From Chthonomonadia bacterium (GTDB taxonomy: Bacteria > Armatimonadota > HRBIN16), in NCBI GenBank assembly GCA_013314755.1, contig JABUFA010000001.1, forward strand, positions 149,594 to 213,593: a stretch of 64,000 nucleotides of DNA. Reading direction: 5' to 3'. Every line of letters starts with the position of its first letter. Position 1 is the stretch's first letter. The notes beneath the pieces were generated by a model that searched no databases, was not told the DNA's origin, and saw only the letters and a program-made list of their open reading frames with translations. This document shows, piece after piece, positions 35,688-44,427 of this stretch. The translations under genes and the position numbers were made by a program.

Positions 35688-36499
35688 GCGAGTGGATAGA
35701 GACCTGGCGTTCTCCGATAGTGCAGGATGCCCTGCGTGTTGGCGTTGTGCTTGCAATAGTAGGGGGCTGTTTGGGCGTGTATGTGGTTTTGAAGCGTATC
35801 GTATTCGTGGGCGCAGCGCTGGCGCAGGTGAGCGCAGCGGGAGTGGCGCTGGCTCTGCTGGTGGGCTGGAATCCGCTGTGGAGCTCCGCTCTGTTCGCCC
35901 TGGCGGCGTCTGCCTTCTTCGCACAGTCATGGGGCGAGCGGCGCATATCGCGCGAGTCGCTTATCGGCGCGGTGTTCCTGACCTTTTCTGCGCTGACCGT
36001 TCTGCTTGCTTCTAAAGGCGCGCACGGCATGGAAGAGGTCCAGCACCTGCTGGCTGGGGACATCCTTGCCGTCGCGCCCGAAGAGGTCGTCCGTATCGCA
36101 TTGCTGGGTACGGCGGTGCTGGTGGTGTTTTTGCTGTTACGCAAGCAGTTTTTGCTGGTGGCGTTTGACGCGGAGACCGCGCAATCGCTGGGATACCGAA
36201 CACGCTGGTGGGAGTTCGCCTTCTACCTGATGCTGGGTGGGTTTATCGGGGTGGTTATTCATCTGGTCGGGCTGGTGCTTATTTTCGGTTATCTGGTCCT
36301 GCCTGCGGTTGGTGCATTGATGCTGGTTCGGCGTATGACGCTGGTGGCTGGTGTGGCGGTGGTCAACGCCCTGCTGGCAACGGTGGCGGGACTGCTGGTG
36401 TCTGTACTCTTTGACCTGCCGACCACCGCCACGATACTGGTTTTCATGAGTGCGCTGGCTGGGGTAGAATCTCTGGCAGGCATTCGGATTGCCAGATAA
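35684..36499 (+). CDS. Zinc/manganese ABC transporter, permease (ZnuB-like)
   Basis: This 271-residue membrane protein has about eight hydrophobic helices and the ABC-3 family pattern: LGVYVVLKRIVFVGAALAQVSAAGVALA, then VGLVLIFGYLVLPAVGALML. The start is ATG 35684, overlapping the ATPase stop by 4 bp; the track start at 35618 lies inside the ATPase gene. Together with the binding protein and ATPase it forms the complete importer. Confidence 0.93.
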   Translation: MSEWIETWRSPIVQDALRVGVVLAIVGGCLGVYVVLKRIVFVGAALAQVSAAGVALALLVGWNPLWSSALFALAASAFFAQSWGERRISRESLIGAVFLTFSALTVLLASKGAHGMEEVQHLLAGDILAVAPEEVVRIALLGTAVLVVFLLLRKQFLLVAFDAETAQSLGYRTRWWEFAFYLMLGGFIGVVIHLVGLVLIFGYLVLPAVGALMLVRRMTLVAGVAVVNALLATVAGLLVSVLFDLPTTATILVFMSALAGVESLAGIRIAR

Positions 36500-36521
36500 A
36501 CTGATACCGGAGACTTGAAAA

Positions 36522-37625
36522 TTGGAAACAGCAGGGTTGCTCATCGGGGGGTTGGTATTGCTTCTTTTGGGCGGCGAGTGGCTGGTGCGAGGAGCATCGC
36601 GCCTTGCGCTGTCGCTGGGCGTTTCGCGCGTGATTATCGGGCTGAGCCTGGTGGCTTTTGGCACCAGCGCGCCAGAGATGGCGGTATCTGTGCTGTCCAG
36701 CTATAGAGGGCAATCTGGCATTGCGGTCGGCAATGTGGTTGGCAGTAACATTGTGAACGTGCTTCTGATACTGGGACTATCGGCGGTCGTGGCCCCTCTG
36801 GCGGTCAGCAAGCGCATCATTCGCATCGAGGTGCCCTTCATGATTGCCTGCTCCCTGCTGTTCCTTGCGCTGGGCTACGACGGTCTGCTTTCACGACTTG
36901 ACGGATTCATTTTGGTAGCGATTTTCCTCTCCTACATGGCGTGGATGATGCACACCGCCAAAAAGGAGTCTGATATAGAAAAGGACCTGCCCGTCGGCGA
37001 TACCGCAGCGCCGCCCTCTGCGCTGGGCTATCTGTATCTCGCAGGGCTGGTGGTTGCTGGGCTGGCGGGGCTGGTGCTGGGCTCGAACTGGCTGGTGGAG
37101 GGCGCGGTGGCTCTGGCGAGAACGATGGGCGTGAGCGAAGTTATCATTGGTTTGACGATAGTGGCGGTGGGCACGTCCCTCCCGGAGATGGCTACATCGG
37201 TCATCGCCAGCATCCGCGGGGAACGAGAGATTTCTGTCGGCAACGTAATCGGAAGCAACATCTTTAACATCCTCTCTATACTGGGCTTCAGCACGGTGGT
37301 TGCGCCTGCGGGGTTGGAAGTGCCTTCCGCGGTGGTGCGCTTCGATGCGCTGGTAATGATTGCGGTGTCGCTGGCGTGTTTGCCCATCTTCTTCAACGAT
37401 TTCGAGATTAAGCGGTGGGAAGGTGGGCTGTTCGTGGCGTATTACATTTTTTACGTGGGCTATTTGATCCTGTACGCCAGCCAGCACGATGCGCTGAACG
37501 AGTACACTTTAGCCATGCGCTGGTTCGTGCTACCGTTTGTGGCGCTAACGCTGACACTTGTGCTCTTTCTGGCATGGCGGAAGCATGTCTGGCTGCCGCG
37601 CCGAGCAGTGGACGATCAGACGTGA
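36522..37625 (+). CDS. Calcium/sodium (cation) antiporter, CaCA family
   Basis: This 367-residue protein has two homologous halves of about five helices, each with an alpha-repeat: VAFGTSAPEMAVSVLSS with VGSNIVNVLLILG, and VAVGTSLPEMATSVIAS with IGSNIFNILSILG. This defines the YrbG-like Na+/Ca2+ exchanger family of the inner membrane. Translation seems to begin at a TTG, nine bases after GGAG. It lies 22 bp after the metal permease and may share its transcript, making a cation-handling role plausible. Confidence 0.92.
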   Translation: METAGLLIGGLVLLLLGGEWLVRGASRLALSLGVSRVIIGLSLVAFGTSAPEMAVSVLSSYRGQSGIAVGNVVGSNIVNVLLILGLSAVVAPLAVSKRIIRIEVPFMIACSLLFLALGYDGLLSRLDGFILVAIFLSYMAWMMHTAKKESDIEKDLPVGDTAAPPSALGYLYLAGLVVAGLAGLVLGSNWLVEGAVALARTMGVSEVIIGLTIVAVGTSLPEMATSVIASIRGEREISVGNVIGSNIFNILSILGFSTVVAPAGLEVPSAVVRFDALVMIAVSLACLPIFFNDFEIKRWEGGLFVAYYIFYVGYLILYASQHDALNEYTLAMRWFVLPFVALTLTLVLFLAWRKHVWLPRRAVDDQT

Positions 37626-37651
37626 ACTGGGCGTAAAAAGGGGGGAGCGCG

Positions 37652-39067
37652 ATGCAACGGTTTGGACTCTGGCTGGACGGTAGATGGCATGAAACCGACC
37701 GCTGGATAGAGGTGCATTCACCGTACGATGGTTCGCTGGTGGGCATGGTATCCGCAGGGGACGCTGAACATCTGGCGCAGGCGGTGGAGGCGGCACGGCG
37801 GGCAATGGCGCACCCTCTGCCGGCGTATCAGCGAGCGGAGATACTCAGCCGGGCAGCGGGGCTGGTGGAACAGCGACGTGAAGATTTCGCACGCACCATT
37901 GCCCTAGAGGCTGGCAAGCCCATCAGAACAGCACGTATTGAGGTCATGCGGGCGGTCGCGACCCTGACTTTCTCGGCGATAGAGGCGCGTACCCTGACGG
38001 GAGAGGTTGTGCCGATGGAAGGGGCGTCTGCCGGGGCAGGCAAAATGGCGTTCACCGTGCGCGAGCCGATTGGCGTGGTGGGGGCGATTACTCCGTTCAA
38101 CTTCCCGCTGAATCTGGTCTGTCACAAGGTGGGTCCCGCCATCGCCGCGGGGTGCGCGGTGGTGCTCAAGCCTGCCAGTGCCACGCCCATCACCGCGCTG
38201 AAACTGGCAGAGGTATTTATGGAGGCTGACCTGCCACGCGGCTGGCTGAACGTTATCCCCGGCTCCGGCGGCGAGGTGGGCAACGCGCTGGTGGACCACC
38301 CTGATGTGCCCCTTATCTCCTTCACAGGCAGTGTGGAGGTCGGGCGGGCAATTCGGGAACGTGTACCCCACAAGAAGGTGCTGCTGGAGCTGGGCAATTC
38401 GTCGCCGCTGATTGTGCTGGAGGATGCCAACCTGGAGAGCGCAGCGCAGGCGGTAGCAACACACGGCTTCTCGCACGCGGGACAGAGCTGCATCTCCGTA
38501 CAGCGCGTGCTGGTGCACGAACCCGTCGCCGATGCCTTTGAACAGCTGGTGGTGCAGAAGGTGCAGGAGCTGGGAGTGGGCGACCCCTTAGACGAGAAGA
38601 CGCACGTGGGACCCCTGATTACCACCGCCGACCGCGACCGCGTGAAGGCATGGATTGACGAGGCGGTTTCGGCGGGGGCGCGCCTGTTGGCCGGGGGAAC
38701 GATAGAGGGGAACCTGCTCCTGCCGACGGTGCTGGCAGACGTCACGCCCGACATGAAGGTGTTCTGCAGGGAGGTTTTCGGTCCGGTGGTGGCGTTAACG
38801 CGCTTCCGCACGGTGGACGAAGCGATTGAGCTGGCAAACGCTACCGAATACGGCTTGCAGGCAGGGGTGTTCACTGCCTCCATCCATATCGCCCTCGAGA
38901 TGGCGAAACGTCTGCATTTCGGCGGCGTGCTGATTAACGAAGCGCCCACCTACCGCACCGACCAGATGCCGTACGGCGGGGTCAAAGCCAGCGGGAACAC
39001 CCGCGAGGGACCCCACTACGCCGTACGCGAGATGACGATAGAGAAGCTGGTGGTGATTCAGACATAG
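37652..39067 (+). CDS. NAD(P)-dependent aldehyde dehydrogenase
   Basis: This 471-residue protein of the ALDH superfamily has ITPFNFPLNLVCHKVGPA, FTGSVEVGRAIRE, the general-base Glu in LLELGNSSPLIV near residue 246 and the catalytic Cys in HAGQSCISVQR near 280. LELGNSSP replaces the common LELGGN, and together with KVLLELG it is seen in the branch containing lactaldehyde and glyceraldehyde-3-phosphate (non-phosphorylating) dehydrogenases. If rhamnose is catabolised here, lactaldehyde is one plausible substrate; that is an inference. Confidence 0.92.
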   Translation: MQRFGLWLDGRWHETDRWIEVHSPYDGSLVGMVSAGDAEHLAQAVEAARRAMAHPLPAYQRAEILSRAAGLVEQRREDFARTIALEAGKPIRTARIEVMRAVATLTFSAIEARTLTGEVVPMEGASAGAGKMAFTVREPIGVVGAITPFNFPLNLVCHKVGPAIAAGCAVVLKPASATPITALKLAEVFMEADLPRGWLNVIPGSGGEVGNALVDHPDVPLISFTGSVEVGRAIRERVPHKKVLLELGNSSPLIVLEDANLESAAQAVATHGFSHAGQSCISVQRVLVHEPVADAFEQLVVQKVQELGVGDPLDEKTHVGPLITTADRDRVKAWIDEAVSAGARLLAGGTIEGNLLLPTVLADVTPDMKVFCREVFGPVVALTRFRTVDEAIELANATEYGLQAGVFTASIHIALEMAKRLHFGGVLINEAPTYRTDQMPYGGVKASGNTREGPHYAVREMTIEKLVVIQT

Positions 39068-39161
39068 CGTGGTGGGGACTTTGCCTGATGTCAGGGGATA
39101 GGGCAGGAACGGGTGGTGGAATACCGACAACCCTTCCTCACGCGCGCATCAGAAACATTGC

Positions 39162-39368
39162 TCAATCGCCCCGCCATTCCAGTGCCTTCTTCTGTAGCTC
39201 CATAGAGGTGTATTCATGCCGATATTCCCGGAGATCTCCTGCCCAATCCTGCCGCAGGGGCTTGCCTGTCCTGCGACTTCGCTTCTCCAGCAGAAACTGA
39301 ACGAAGTCAGTGACCTCTTGCTGCAGTTCAGGCGGAAGCTGGCGTATCATCTCCTCTAGATTTTGCAT
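39162..39368 (-). CDS. DUF2281 (VapB-like) antitoxin-family protein, without a toxin gene
   Basis: This 68-residue protein shows the DUF2281 features: LPPELQQEVTDFVQFLLEKR, a helical N-terminal part, then LRQDWAGDLREYRHEYTSMELQKKALEWR, the typical C-terminal tail. Such genes normally precede a PIN-domain (VapC) gene. Here only 94 bp separate its end from a convergent aldehyde dehydrogenase, and no toxin is present. A strong promoter lies about 130 bases upstream. It may be an orphan antitoxin, a relic or a regulator on its own. Confidence 0.8.
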   Translation of the reverse strand: MQNLEEMIRQLPPELQQEVTDFVQFLLEKRSRRTGKPLRQDWAGDLREYRHEYTSMELQKKALEWRGD

Positions 39369-39497
39369 GGCTTTCTCCTTAAAGCTCCGTGCATGCCTTG
39401 CTACGACTCTTCAGCAACGGGCCGGTTACGTTAGCGCGATGTCTTCTAGCACCAATCGCCGAAATACTTCCGGGTCGCTGAGCTTCGCGCCTCTTTG

Positions 39498-39527
39498 ATT
39501 ATAAGCCGCCGGGCGGGGGTAAGTCAA
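39498..39527 (-). promoter_or_regulatory. Strong promoter upstream of the DUF2281 gene
   Basis: TTGACT, an 18-base spacer and a perfect TATAAT on the minus strand, just after the end of the PhnP-like gene. The leader of about 120 bases before the DUF2281 ATG contains the open stretch KLSDPEVFRRLVLEDIALT, which reads like the end of a protein and may be a relic or leader peptide. Confidence 0.75.
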
Positions 39528-39536
39528 CCGCACCGG

Positions 39537-40310
39537 TTAAACCTCGAACTCCACCCGCATGCCGTCATAAGCCAGCTCGATGCCATCGGGCAGATGGGCG
39601 CTGGTGGTGGCGTGGTCGTAGTCGTGCGACAGGTGGACGAAGGCAGTGCGTCGCGGTCGCAAACGCCGTACGACCTCAATAGCCTGCTCCAGGCAGAAGT
39701 GCGTGGGGTGAGGCTCGTAGCGCACTGCGTCCAGAAACAACCATTCCAGCCCCCGCAGGCGTGCCTCGGTCTCCGGCGGGATGTAAGACACATCAGTCAC
39801 ATAGGCAAACCCGCCCACACGAAACGCCAGAATGGGCAGCTGCCCGTGATACACGCGCAGGGGTTCAATCGTCGCGCCGCACAGGTGAAGTGGTGCCTCC
39901 AGCGGATACAGGCGCAGCTGGGGCTTGCCGCCCGCCAGCTGGGTGGGCATGAACACATACGCGAACGCCCGCTGGATGGTCTCCAGCACCTCCCGCTCAG
40001 CATAGATGGGCATCTCGCACCCCTGCAATTCGTTGAAGCGACGAATATCATCCAGCCCGAACAGATGGTCGGCGTGCGCGTGGGTGTACAGCACCGCGTC
40101 CACCCGCTCCACCCCGAAACGGATGCACTGCAGGCGCAGTTCGGGCGGAGTGTCAATCAACACGTTGCCTTCGGGAAGCTCTAACAGCACGCAGGGGCGG
40201 GCGCGCTGGTTGCGTACATCCTCAGAAGTACAAACAGGGCAACGGCATCCGATCATCGGCACGCCGTGCGAAGTGCCACTGCCCAGTACCAGAACGCCTG
40301 CAACAGCCAT
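39537..40310 (-). CDS. PhnP-like metallo-beta-lactamase-fold phosphodiesterase
   Basis: This 257-residue protein resembles PhnP, a cyclic-phosphodiesterase: GSGTSHGVPMIGCRCPVC at the start with a Cys pair that can bind structural zinc, then DTPPELRLQ and the metal motif THAHADHLFGLDD. Later His residues in AFVHLSHDYDHAT complete the site. No other phosphonate (phn) gene is near, so the natural substrate could be another cyclic phosphate or nucleotide. Confidence 0.88.
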   Translation of the reverse strand: MAVAGVLVLGSGTSHGVPMIGCRCPVCTSEDVRNQRARPCVLLELPEGNVLIDTPPELRLQCIRFGVERVDAVLYTHAHADHLFGLDDIRRFNELQGCEMPIYAEREVLETIQRAFAYVFMPTQLAGGKPQLRLYPLEAPLHLCGATIEPLRVYHGQLPILAFRVGGFAYVTDVSYIPPETEARLRGLEWLFLDAVRYEPHPTHFCLEQAIEVVRRLRPRRTAFVHLSHDYDHATTSAHLPDGIELAYDGMRVEFEV

Positions 40311-40383
40311 AGCAGGAATATCTTACCCCGAAAGTCAAAAGGAAAGGAGGCACTCAAACGTTTAAGATGCAGGAGGATATCGG

Positions 40384-41952
40384 ATGCAGATTCGTCTCAA
40401 CACCATTGGCTATCTGCCTTCCGCACCCAAGCGGGCGTCGGTTGCAGGCAGTTTCTCGCGCTTTCGTGTAGTGCGCGTGAAGGATGGCAAGACGGTATAC
40501 AGCGGCGAGGCGGAAGGACCCATCACCAACGCCGACACCGACGAACAGCTCACCATCGCCGACTTCAGCGCACTCAAAACCCCCGGCGAGTACCGTCTGG
40601 AGATACCGGGCATTGGCTCCTCACCACCGTTCAGGATTGGCGCGGACGTCTATAACTTCGCCTTCTACACGGCAACGCGCGCGATGTACCTGTGGCGCTG
40701 CGGCACGGCGGTCTCCGGCAAACACGGCGGCGATACCTTCGCCCACGCCGCCTGCCACCTGCAGGACGCCTACATGGACTATGTGGGCGGGGGAAACGTG
40801 CGCCGGGATGCAACGGGCGGCTGGCACGATGCGGGCGACTACAACAAGTACGTGGTCAACGCCGGCGTGACGGTGGGCGTGATGCTGAGGGCATGGGAGG
40901 ATTTTGGCAGCCGCCTGCGCCGGGTACGCCTGAACATCCCCGAATCGGGAGGCAAACTGCCCGACTACCTCGCTGAGATAAAGTGGGAGATGGACTGGCT
41001 GTTGAAGATGCAGGCGGATAACGGTTCGGTGTACCACAAGGTCAGCACGCTTCGGTTCGGTGGATTCATCCTGCCCGAGCAGGAGAAGGAGCCTCGCTAC
41101 TACGCCGGATGGAGCACCGCCGCCACCGCCGATTTCGTGGCGATGACCGCCGGCTTTGCGCGGGCGGTCAAACCGTATGACCCGGAGTATGCGAACCGCT
41201 GCCTGCAGGCTGCGCAGAAGGGCTGGCGCTTCCTCCAGCAGAACCCTCGCAACATCCCTGCCGACCTGCGCGGCTTCTTCACCGGAGCGTACCAGAGTGA
41301 CGACACAGATGACCGCCTGTGGGCGGTGGCAGAGCTGTGGGAGAGTACCGGCGACCGTGCACTCCTGCGCGATTTGGAGGAGCGTATCCGCGCTTACCAG
41401 GGGCAGTTCGAGCCTGTTTTCGACTGGGGCAACGTGCGCAATCTGGGGATGCTGGTGTATCTGTTCTCGCGCAAGGGCGGACGCGACCCCAAACTGCTCG
41501 CGCAGGTGAAGGAGAACCTGCTATCGGTTGCAGACGGCATCGTACGCACCGCGAAGGCACACGGCTACGCCCGCCCGTTAGGAAGCCTCTATTACTGGGG
41601 CTGTAACGGCGCGGTCGCCCGACAGACGGTGCTCCTGTACGCCGCCTATCGCCTGACGAAGAAGCCGGAATACCTGCACACTGTTCTGGACGCGCTCAAT
41701 CACCTGTTCGGGCGCAACTATTTCGGGCGTTCGTTCGTCACCGGGCTGGGCTATCAGCCGCCGATGCGCCCCCATGACCGCCGCTCTGGTGGCGACAAAG
41801 TGGATGCTCCCTGGCCTGGCTATCTGGTGGGCGGCGCGGAACGGGGCGCCAAAGACTGGCGCGATGAAGAGGCAGACTATCGCACCAACGAAATCGCCAT
41901 CAACTGGAACGCTGCGCTCATCTACGCGCTGGCAGCGTTCGTATCAGTCTGA
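40384..41952 (+). CDS. GH9 family glycoside hydrolase (cellulase-like)
   Basis: This 522-residue enzyme has an N-terminal immunoglobulin-like CelD_N domain (LNTIGYLPSAPKRASV to about residue 85) and the GH9 (alpha/alpha)6 barrel. Catalytic residues are visible in GGWHDAGDYNKYV near residue 145 (two Asp) and YRTNEIAINWNAALIYALA near 502 (acid Glu). There is no signal peptide, so it may act on imported oligosaccharides, like some cytoplasmic GH9 exo-glucosaminidases or beta-glucosidases. AGGAGG is 8-9 bases before the ATG. Confidence 0.92.
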   Translation: MQIRLNTIGYLPSAPKRASVAGSFSRFRVVRVKDGKTVYSGEAEGPITNADTDEQLTIADFSALKTPGEYRLEIPGIGSSPPFRIGADVYNFAFYTATRAMYLWRCGTAVSGKHGGDTFAHAACHLQDAYMDYVGGGNVRRDATGGWHDAGDYNKYVVNAGVTVGVMLRAWEDFGSRLRRVRLNIPESGGKLPDYLAEIKWEMDWLLKMQADNGSVYHKVSTLRFGGFILPEQEKEPRYYAGWSTAATADFVAMTAGFARAVKPYDPEYANRCLQAAQKGWRFLQQNPRNIPADLRGFFTGAYQSDDTDDRLWAVAELWESTGDRALLRDLEERIRAYQGQFEPVFDWGNVRNLGMLVYLFSRKGGRDPKLLAQVKENLLSVADGIVRTAKAHGYARPLGSLYYWGCNGAVARQTVLLYAAYRLTKKPEYLHTVLDALNHLFGRNYFGRSFVTGLGYQPPMRPHDRRSGGDKVDAPWPGYLVGGAERGAKDWRDEEADYRTNEIAINWNAALIYALAAFVSV

Positions 41953-42017
41953 GCGCAAGGAAAAGGGGGCTGAGAGGCAGAAACGTTCCATAAAGACCCG
42001 TTCTGAGGAAGAGCAAC

Positions 42018-43139
42018 ATGACGCACAAAGAGAGACTGTTAGCGGTGTTCCAGGGACGGCGCCCCGACGTCATCCCCTGGTACGCCGATTTGACCTACTG
42101 GTACAGCGCGGAAGTGGTTAAGGGGACGCTGCCGGAAAAGTACCGCGGCGATGGCGTGGTGCAACTCTATAAAGACCTGAACGTGGGCGCGCACGAGCAT
42201 GTGCTCAACTGTCCCTGGCGCACCGAATACGAGGACGTGCGGATACAGGTGGAAGAGGAGCGCGACGCCGATGGGCGACCGATACGCACCCGAACCAGCT
42301 GGATTACGCCCATCGGCACGCTGTCGCAGGTGCAGGAGTTCGAACCCAACTCCTACTGCTGGGCGTATCGCGAGTACCCGGTCAAAAGCCCCGAAGACCT
42401 GAAAATACTGCGCTTCATCTTCCAGCACCAGCACGTCATCCCTGACTACACCGAGCAGTACCGCCAGATCGAACTGTTTGGCGACTGGGGCGTGGCGGCG
42501 TCCATGCCCAACCGCACCCCGATGGCGAACCTGTTCGTGATATGGATGGGCGTGACCAACACCAGCTATGCCCTGGCAGATGCCCCCGAAGAGATTGAAG
42601 AGACCATCGAGGTGATGTCGGCGGCGGAGGACGCCATATACGAAATCATCTGTCACTCCCCGGCGCCTCTGGTATACTTCCCCGATAACATCACGGGCGA
42701 GGTGGTCAGTCCGCGAATCTTCCAGAAGTACTACGCGCCGTACTACCGACGACGGGCGGAACAGCTCCATCGGGCGGGCAAATACATCTTCGTGCACATC
42801 GACGGCACGTTCAAGAACCTCTTGCCCTACGTGGGACCGACCGGCGTGGATTGCGCCCAATCGTTGACGCCCGCACCGGTGGGCGACGTGCCTCTGGAAG
42901 ACTTCCGAACGCTTGCCGGACCCGACCTGATCCTGTGGGGAGGCGTGCCTGCCGCCTTTTTCAGCCCCATCTATCCCGAAGAGGCACTGCGCGACATCGT
43001 GCTCAAAGCCATTCGCCTCTACAAGCACGACCCGCGATTCATGCTATGTGTGTGCGACCAGGTACCGCCTGATGGCATCATCGAGCGCGTCAGGATGGTC
43101 AGCGACCTGGTGGAAGAGCACGGGCGAATCGAGGAGTGA
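42018..43139 (+). CDS. Uroporphyrinogen decarboxylase (URO-D) family protein
   Basis: This 373-residue protein carries the URO-D family opening THKERLLAVFQGRRPDVIPWYADLTYW and later LVYFPDNITGEVVSPRIFQKYYAPYYRR, VHIDGTFKNLLPY and LILWGGVPAAFFSP. The divergent relatives of this kind are usually corrinoid-dependent methyltransferases or of unknown role, not the haem enzyme. No corrinoid protein gene lies nearby. It begins 65 bp after the GH9 gene and ends directly against the convergent cheB gene without a gap. Confidence 0.85.
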   Translation: MTHKERLLAVFQGRRPDVIPWYADLTYWYSAEVVKGTLPEKYRGDGVVQLYKDLNVGAHEHVLNCPWRTEYEDVRIQVEEERDADGRPIRTRTSWITPIGTLSQVQEFEPNSYCWAYREYPVKSPEDLKILRFIFQHQHVIPDYTEQYRQIELFGDWGVAASMPNRTPMANLFVIWMGVTNTSYALADAPEEIEETIEVMSAAEDAIYEIICHSPAPLVYFPDNITGEVVSPRIFQKYYAPYYRRRAEQLHRAGKYIFVHIDGTFKNLLPYVGPTGVDCAQSLTPAPVGDVPLEDFRTLAGPDLILWGGVPAAFFSPIYPEEALRDIVLKAIRLYKHDPRFMLCVCDQVPPDGIIERVRMVSDLVEEHGRIEE

Positions 43140-44189
43140 TTACCGGTGGAGCAGTTCCACCACTTTGTGCGCAATCTGGGGCAGGGGAAGCACAAACTCT
43201 GCCCCACCTAAGGCGATAGCCTCGCGCGGCATCCCGAATACCACGCAGGTCTGTTCATCCTGGGCGATGGTGCACGCACCGGCGTCGCGCATCTTCTTCA
43301 TGCCCCTTGCACCGTCCGCGCCCATGCCGGTCAGCAGAACCCCCACCGCCGCAGAGCCGCTGGTCTGCGCCACCGAATCGAACAGCACATCTACCGATGG
43401 ACGGTGGCGGTTGACCGGCTCGGTCTGCACCACCCGGGCGCGGTACTGCGAGCCGTTACGGCTCACCTGCAGGTGGTAATCGCCCGGCGCGATGTAGGCG
43501 TGCCCCGGTTCCAGCAGGTCGCCGTCTTCGGCTTCCTTCACGCGCACCGTGCACAGCTTGTCCAGCCGTTCGGCGAACGAGCGGGTAAACACCGGCGGCA
43601 TGTGCTGAACAATCACAATGGGGGGCACTTCGGCGGGCAAGCCTTGTAGAACCTGCCGAATCGCCTCGGGACCGCCGGTGGACGCGCCGATGGCTATCAA
43701 ATGTGCGGTGCACTGTCCACGCTTCGCCAGCGGTGGGGAAGCCACTGGTGTTACCGCCTCAGTATGCGCCGTTCGCACCCGCGCCCGCGCGGCGGTTTTC
43801 ACCTTCATCACAATCTCGTGGGACAGGGCGGACATTCCCGTGAAGATGCTCTCGGTGGGCTTGGCGATGAAGTCCACCGCGCCTATCTCCAGCGCCTTCA
43901 GGGTGACCTCACTGCCCTGGCGGGTGAGCGTGGAGACCATCACCACAGGCATCGGATGGGTGCGCATCAGCTTCGAGAGGAACGTGATGCCGTCCATGCG
44001 CGGCATCTCCACGTCCAGCGTCAGCACATCAGGCTTGAGCTGAACGATTTTGTCGTAGGCGTCAATGGGATCAGTCGCCGTGCCTACGACCTCGATCTCG
44101 CTGTCCCGCGACAGGATGTCCTTGAGCAGCTGGCGAATAACAACCGAGTCGTCAACAATCAGCACACGAACGGGGCGACCTTCTGCCAT
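43140..44189 (-). CDS. cheB: CheB: protein-glutamate methylesterase response regulator
   Basis: About 349 residues. A receiver domain (VLIVDDSVVIRQLL; phospho-Asp near 55 in LTLDVEMPRMDG) is followed by a methylesterase domain with the catalytic Ser in IGASTGGPEAIRQ near 167, His in VQHMPPVFTRSFAERL near 193 and Asp in LLTGMGADGARG near 289. It would demethylate chemoreceptors. No receptor, cheA, cheW or cheR gene is visible. ATG 44189 is chosen because GGAG lies seven bases upstream; that ribosome-binding site is part of an inverted repeat. Confidence 0.95.
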   Translation of the reverse strand: MAEGRPVRVLIVDDSVVIRQLLKDILSRDSEIEVVGTATDPIDAYDKIVQLKPDVLTLDVEMPRMDGITFLSKLMRTHPMPVVMVSTLTRQGSEVTLKALEIGAVDFIAKPTESIFTGMSALSHEIVMKVKTAARARVRTAHTEAVTPVASPPLAKRGQCTAHLIAIGASTGGPEAIRQVLQGLPAEVPPIVIVQHMPPVFTRSFAERLDKLCTVRVKEAEDGDLLEPGHAYIAPGDYHLQVSRNGSQYRARVVQTEPVNRHRPSVDVLFDSVAQTSGSAAVGVLLTGMGADGARGMKKMRDAGACTIAQDEQTCVVFGMPREAIALGGAEFVLPLPQIAHKVVELLHR

Positions 44190-44196
44190 CGGCATG

Positions 44197-44257
44197 CTCC
44201 TGAAGCCATGGTGTGCACGTTCCCATTATCGGCAGGAACGCGATGGGGCTTCAGGAG
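44197..44257 (-). promoter_or_regulatory. 11-bp inverted repeat linking the peptide stop codon to the cheB ribosome-binding site
   Basis: In the minus-strand mRNA, CTCCTGAAGCC contains the TGA of the candidate peptide gene, and GGCTTCAGGAG contains the Shine-Dalgarno sequence of cheB. The arms are perfect over 11 bp, 39 bases apart. An inner hairpin CGTTCC/GGAACG lies between them. Pairing would hide the cheB site, and a ribosome finishing the peptide would open it. No T-run follows, so termination is less likely. Confidence 0.6.
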
Positions 44258-44427
44258 TTGCGCTCGATGGTGCTGCAGGCGAACTGCGAGAACGGTCCCG
44301 AGGTGCACTTGCCGCACGCCAGCGCGGTGGTTTCGAATATCGCCTCCGTCAGGATTTGCGGCTTGCGATAGGGCTTGCGCTCCCTTGAACGGTTCTGAGA
44401 TGTCTCTGTTTCACGGTGTTTATCCAA
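44251..44427 (-). CDS. 58-aa candidate RiPP precursor peptide
   Basis: The frame begins most plausibly at TTG 44427, eight bases after GGGAGG and overlapping the end of the PqqD-like gene; the track uses TTG 44451. The N-terminal half is charged, then comes RKPYRKPQILTEAIFETTAL, followed by ACGKC and a short Cys/Ser/Thr-rich tail (TSGPFSQFACSTIERNS). Y-x-x-P in the leader resembles the element bound by RRE domains in lasso-type precursors. With a PqqD-like RRE protein and an S26 peptidase directly upstream, a modified, cleaved peptide is likely. No modifying enzyme is seen in the window. Confidence 0.65.
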   Translation of the reverse strand: MDKHRETETSQNRSRERKPYRKPQILTEAIFETTALACGKCTSGPFSQFACSTIERNS

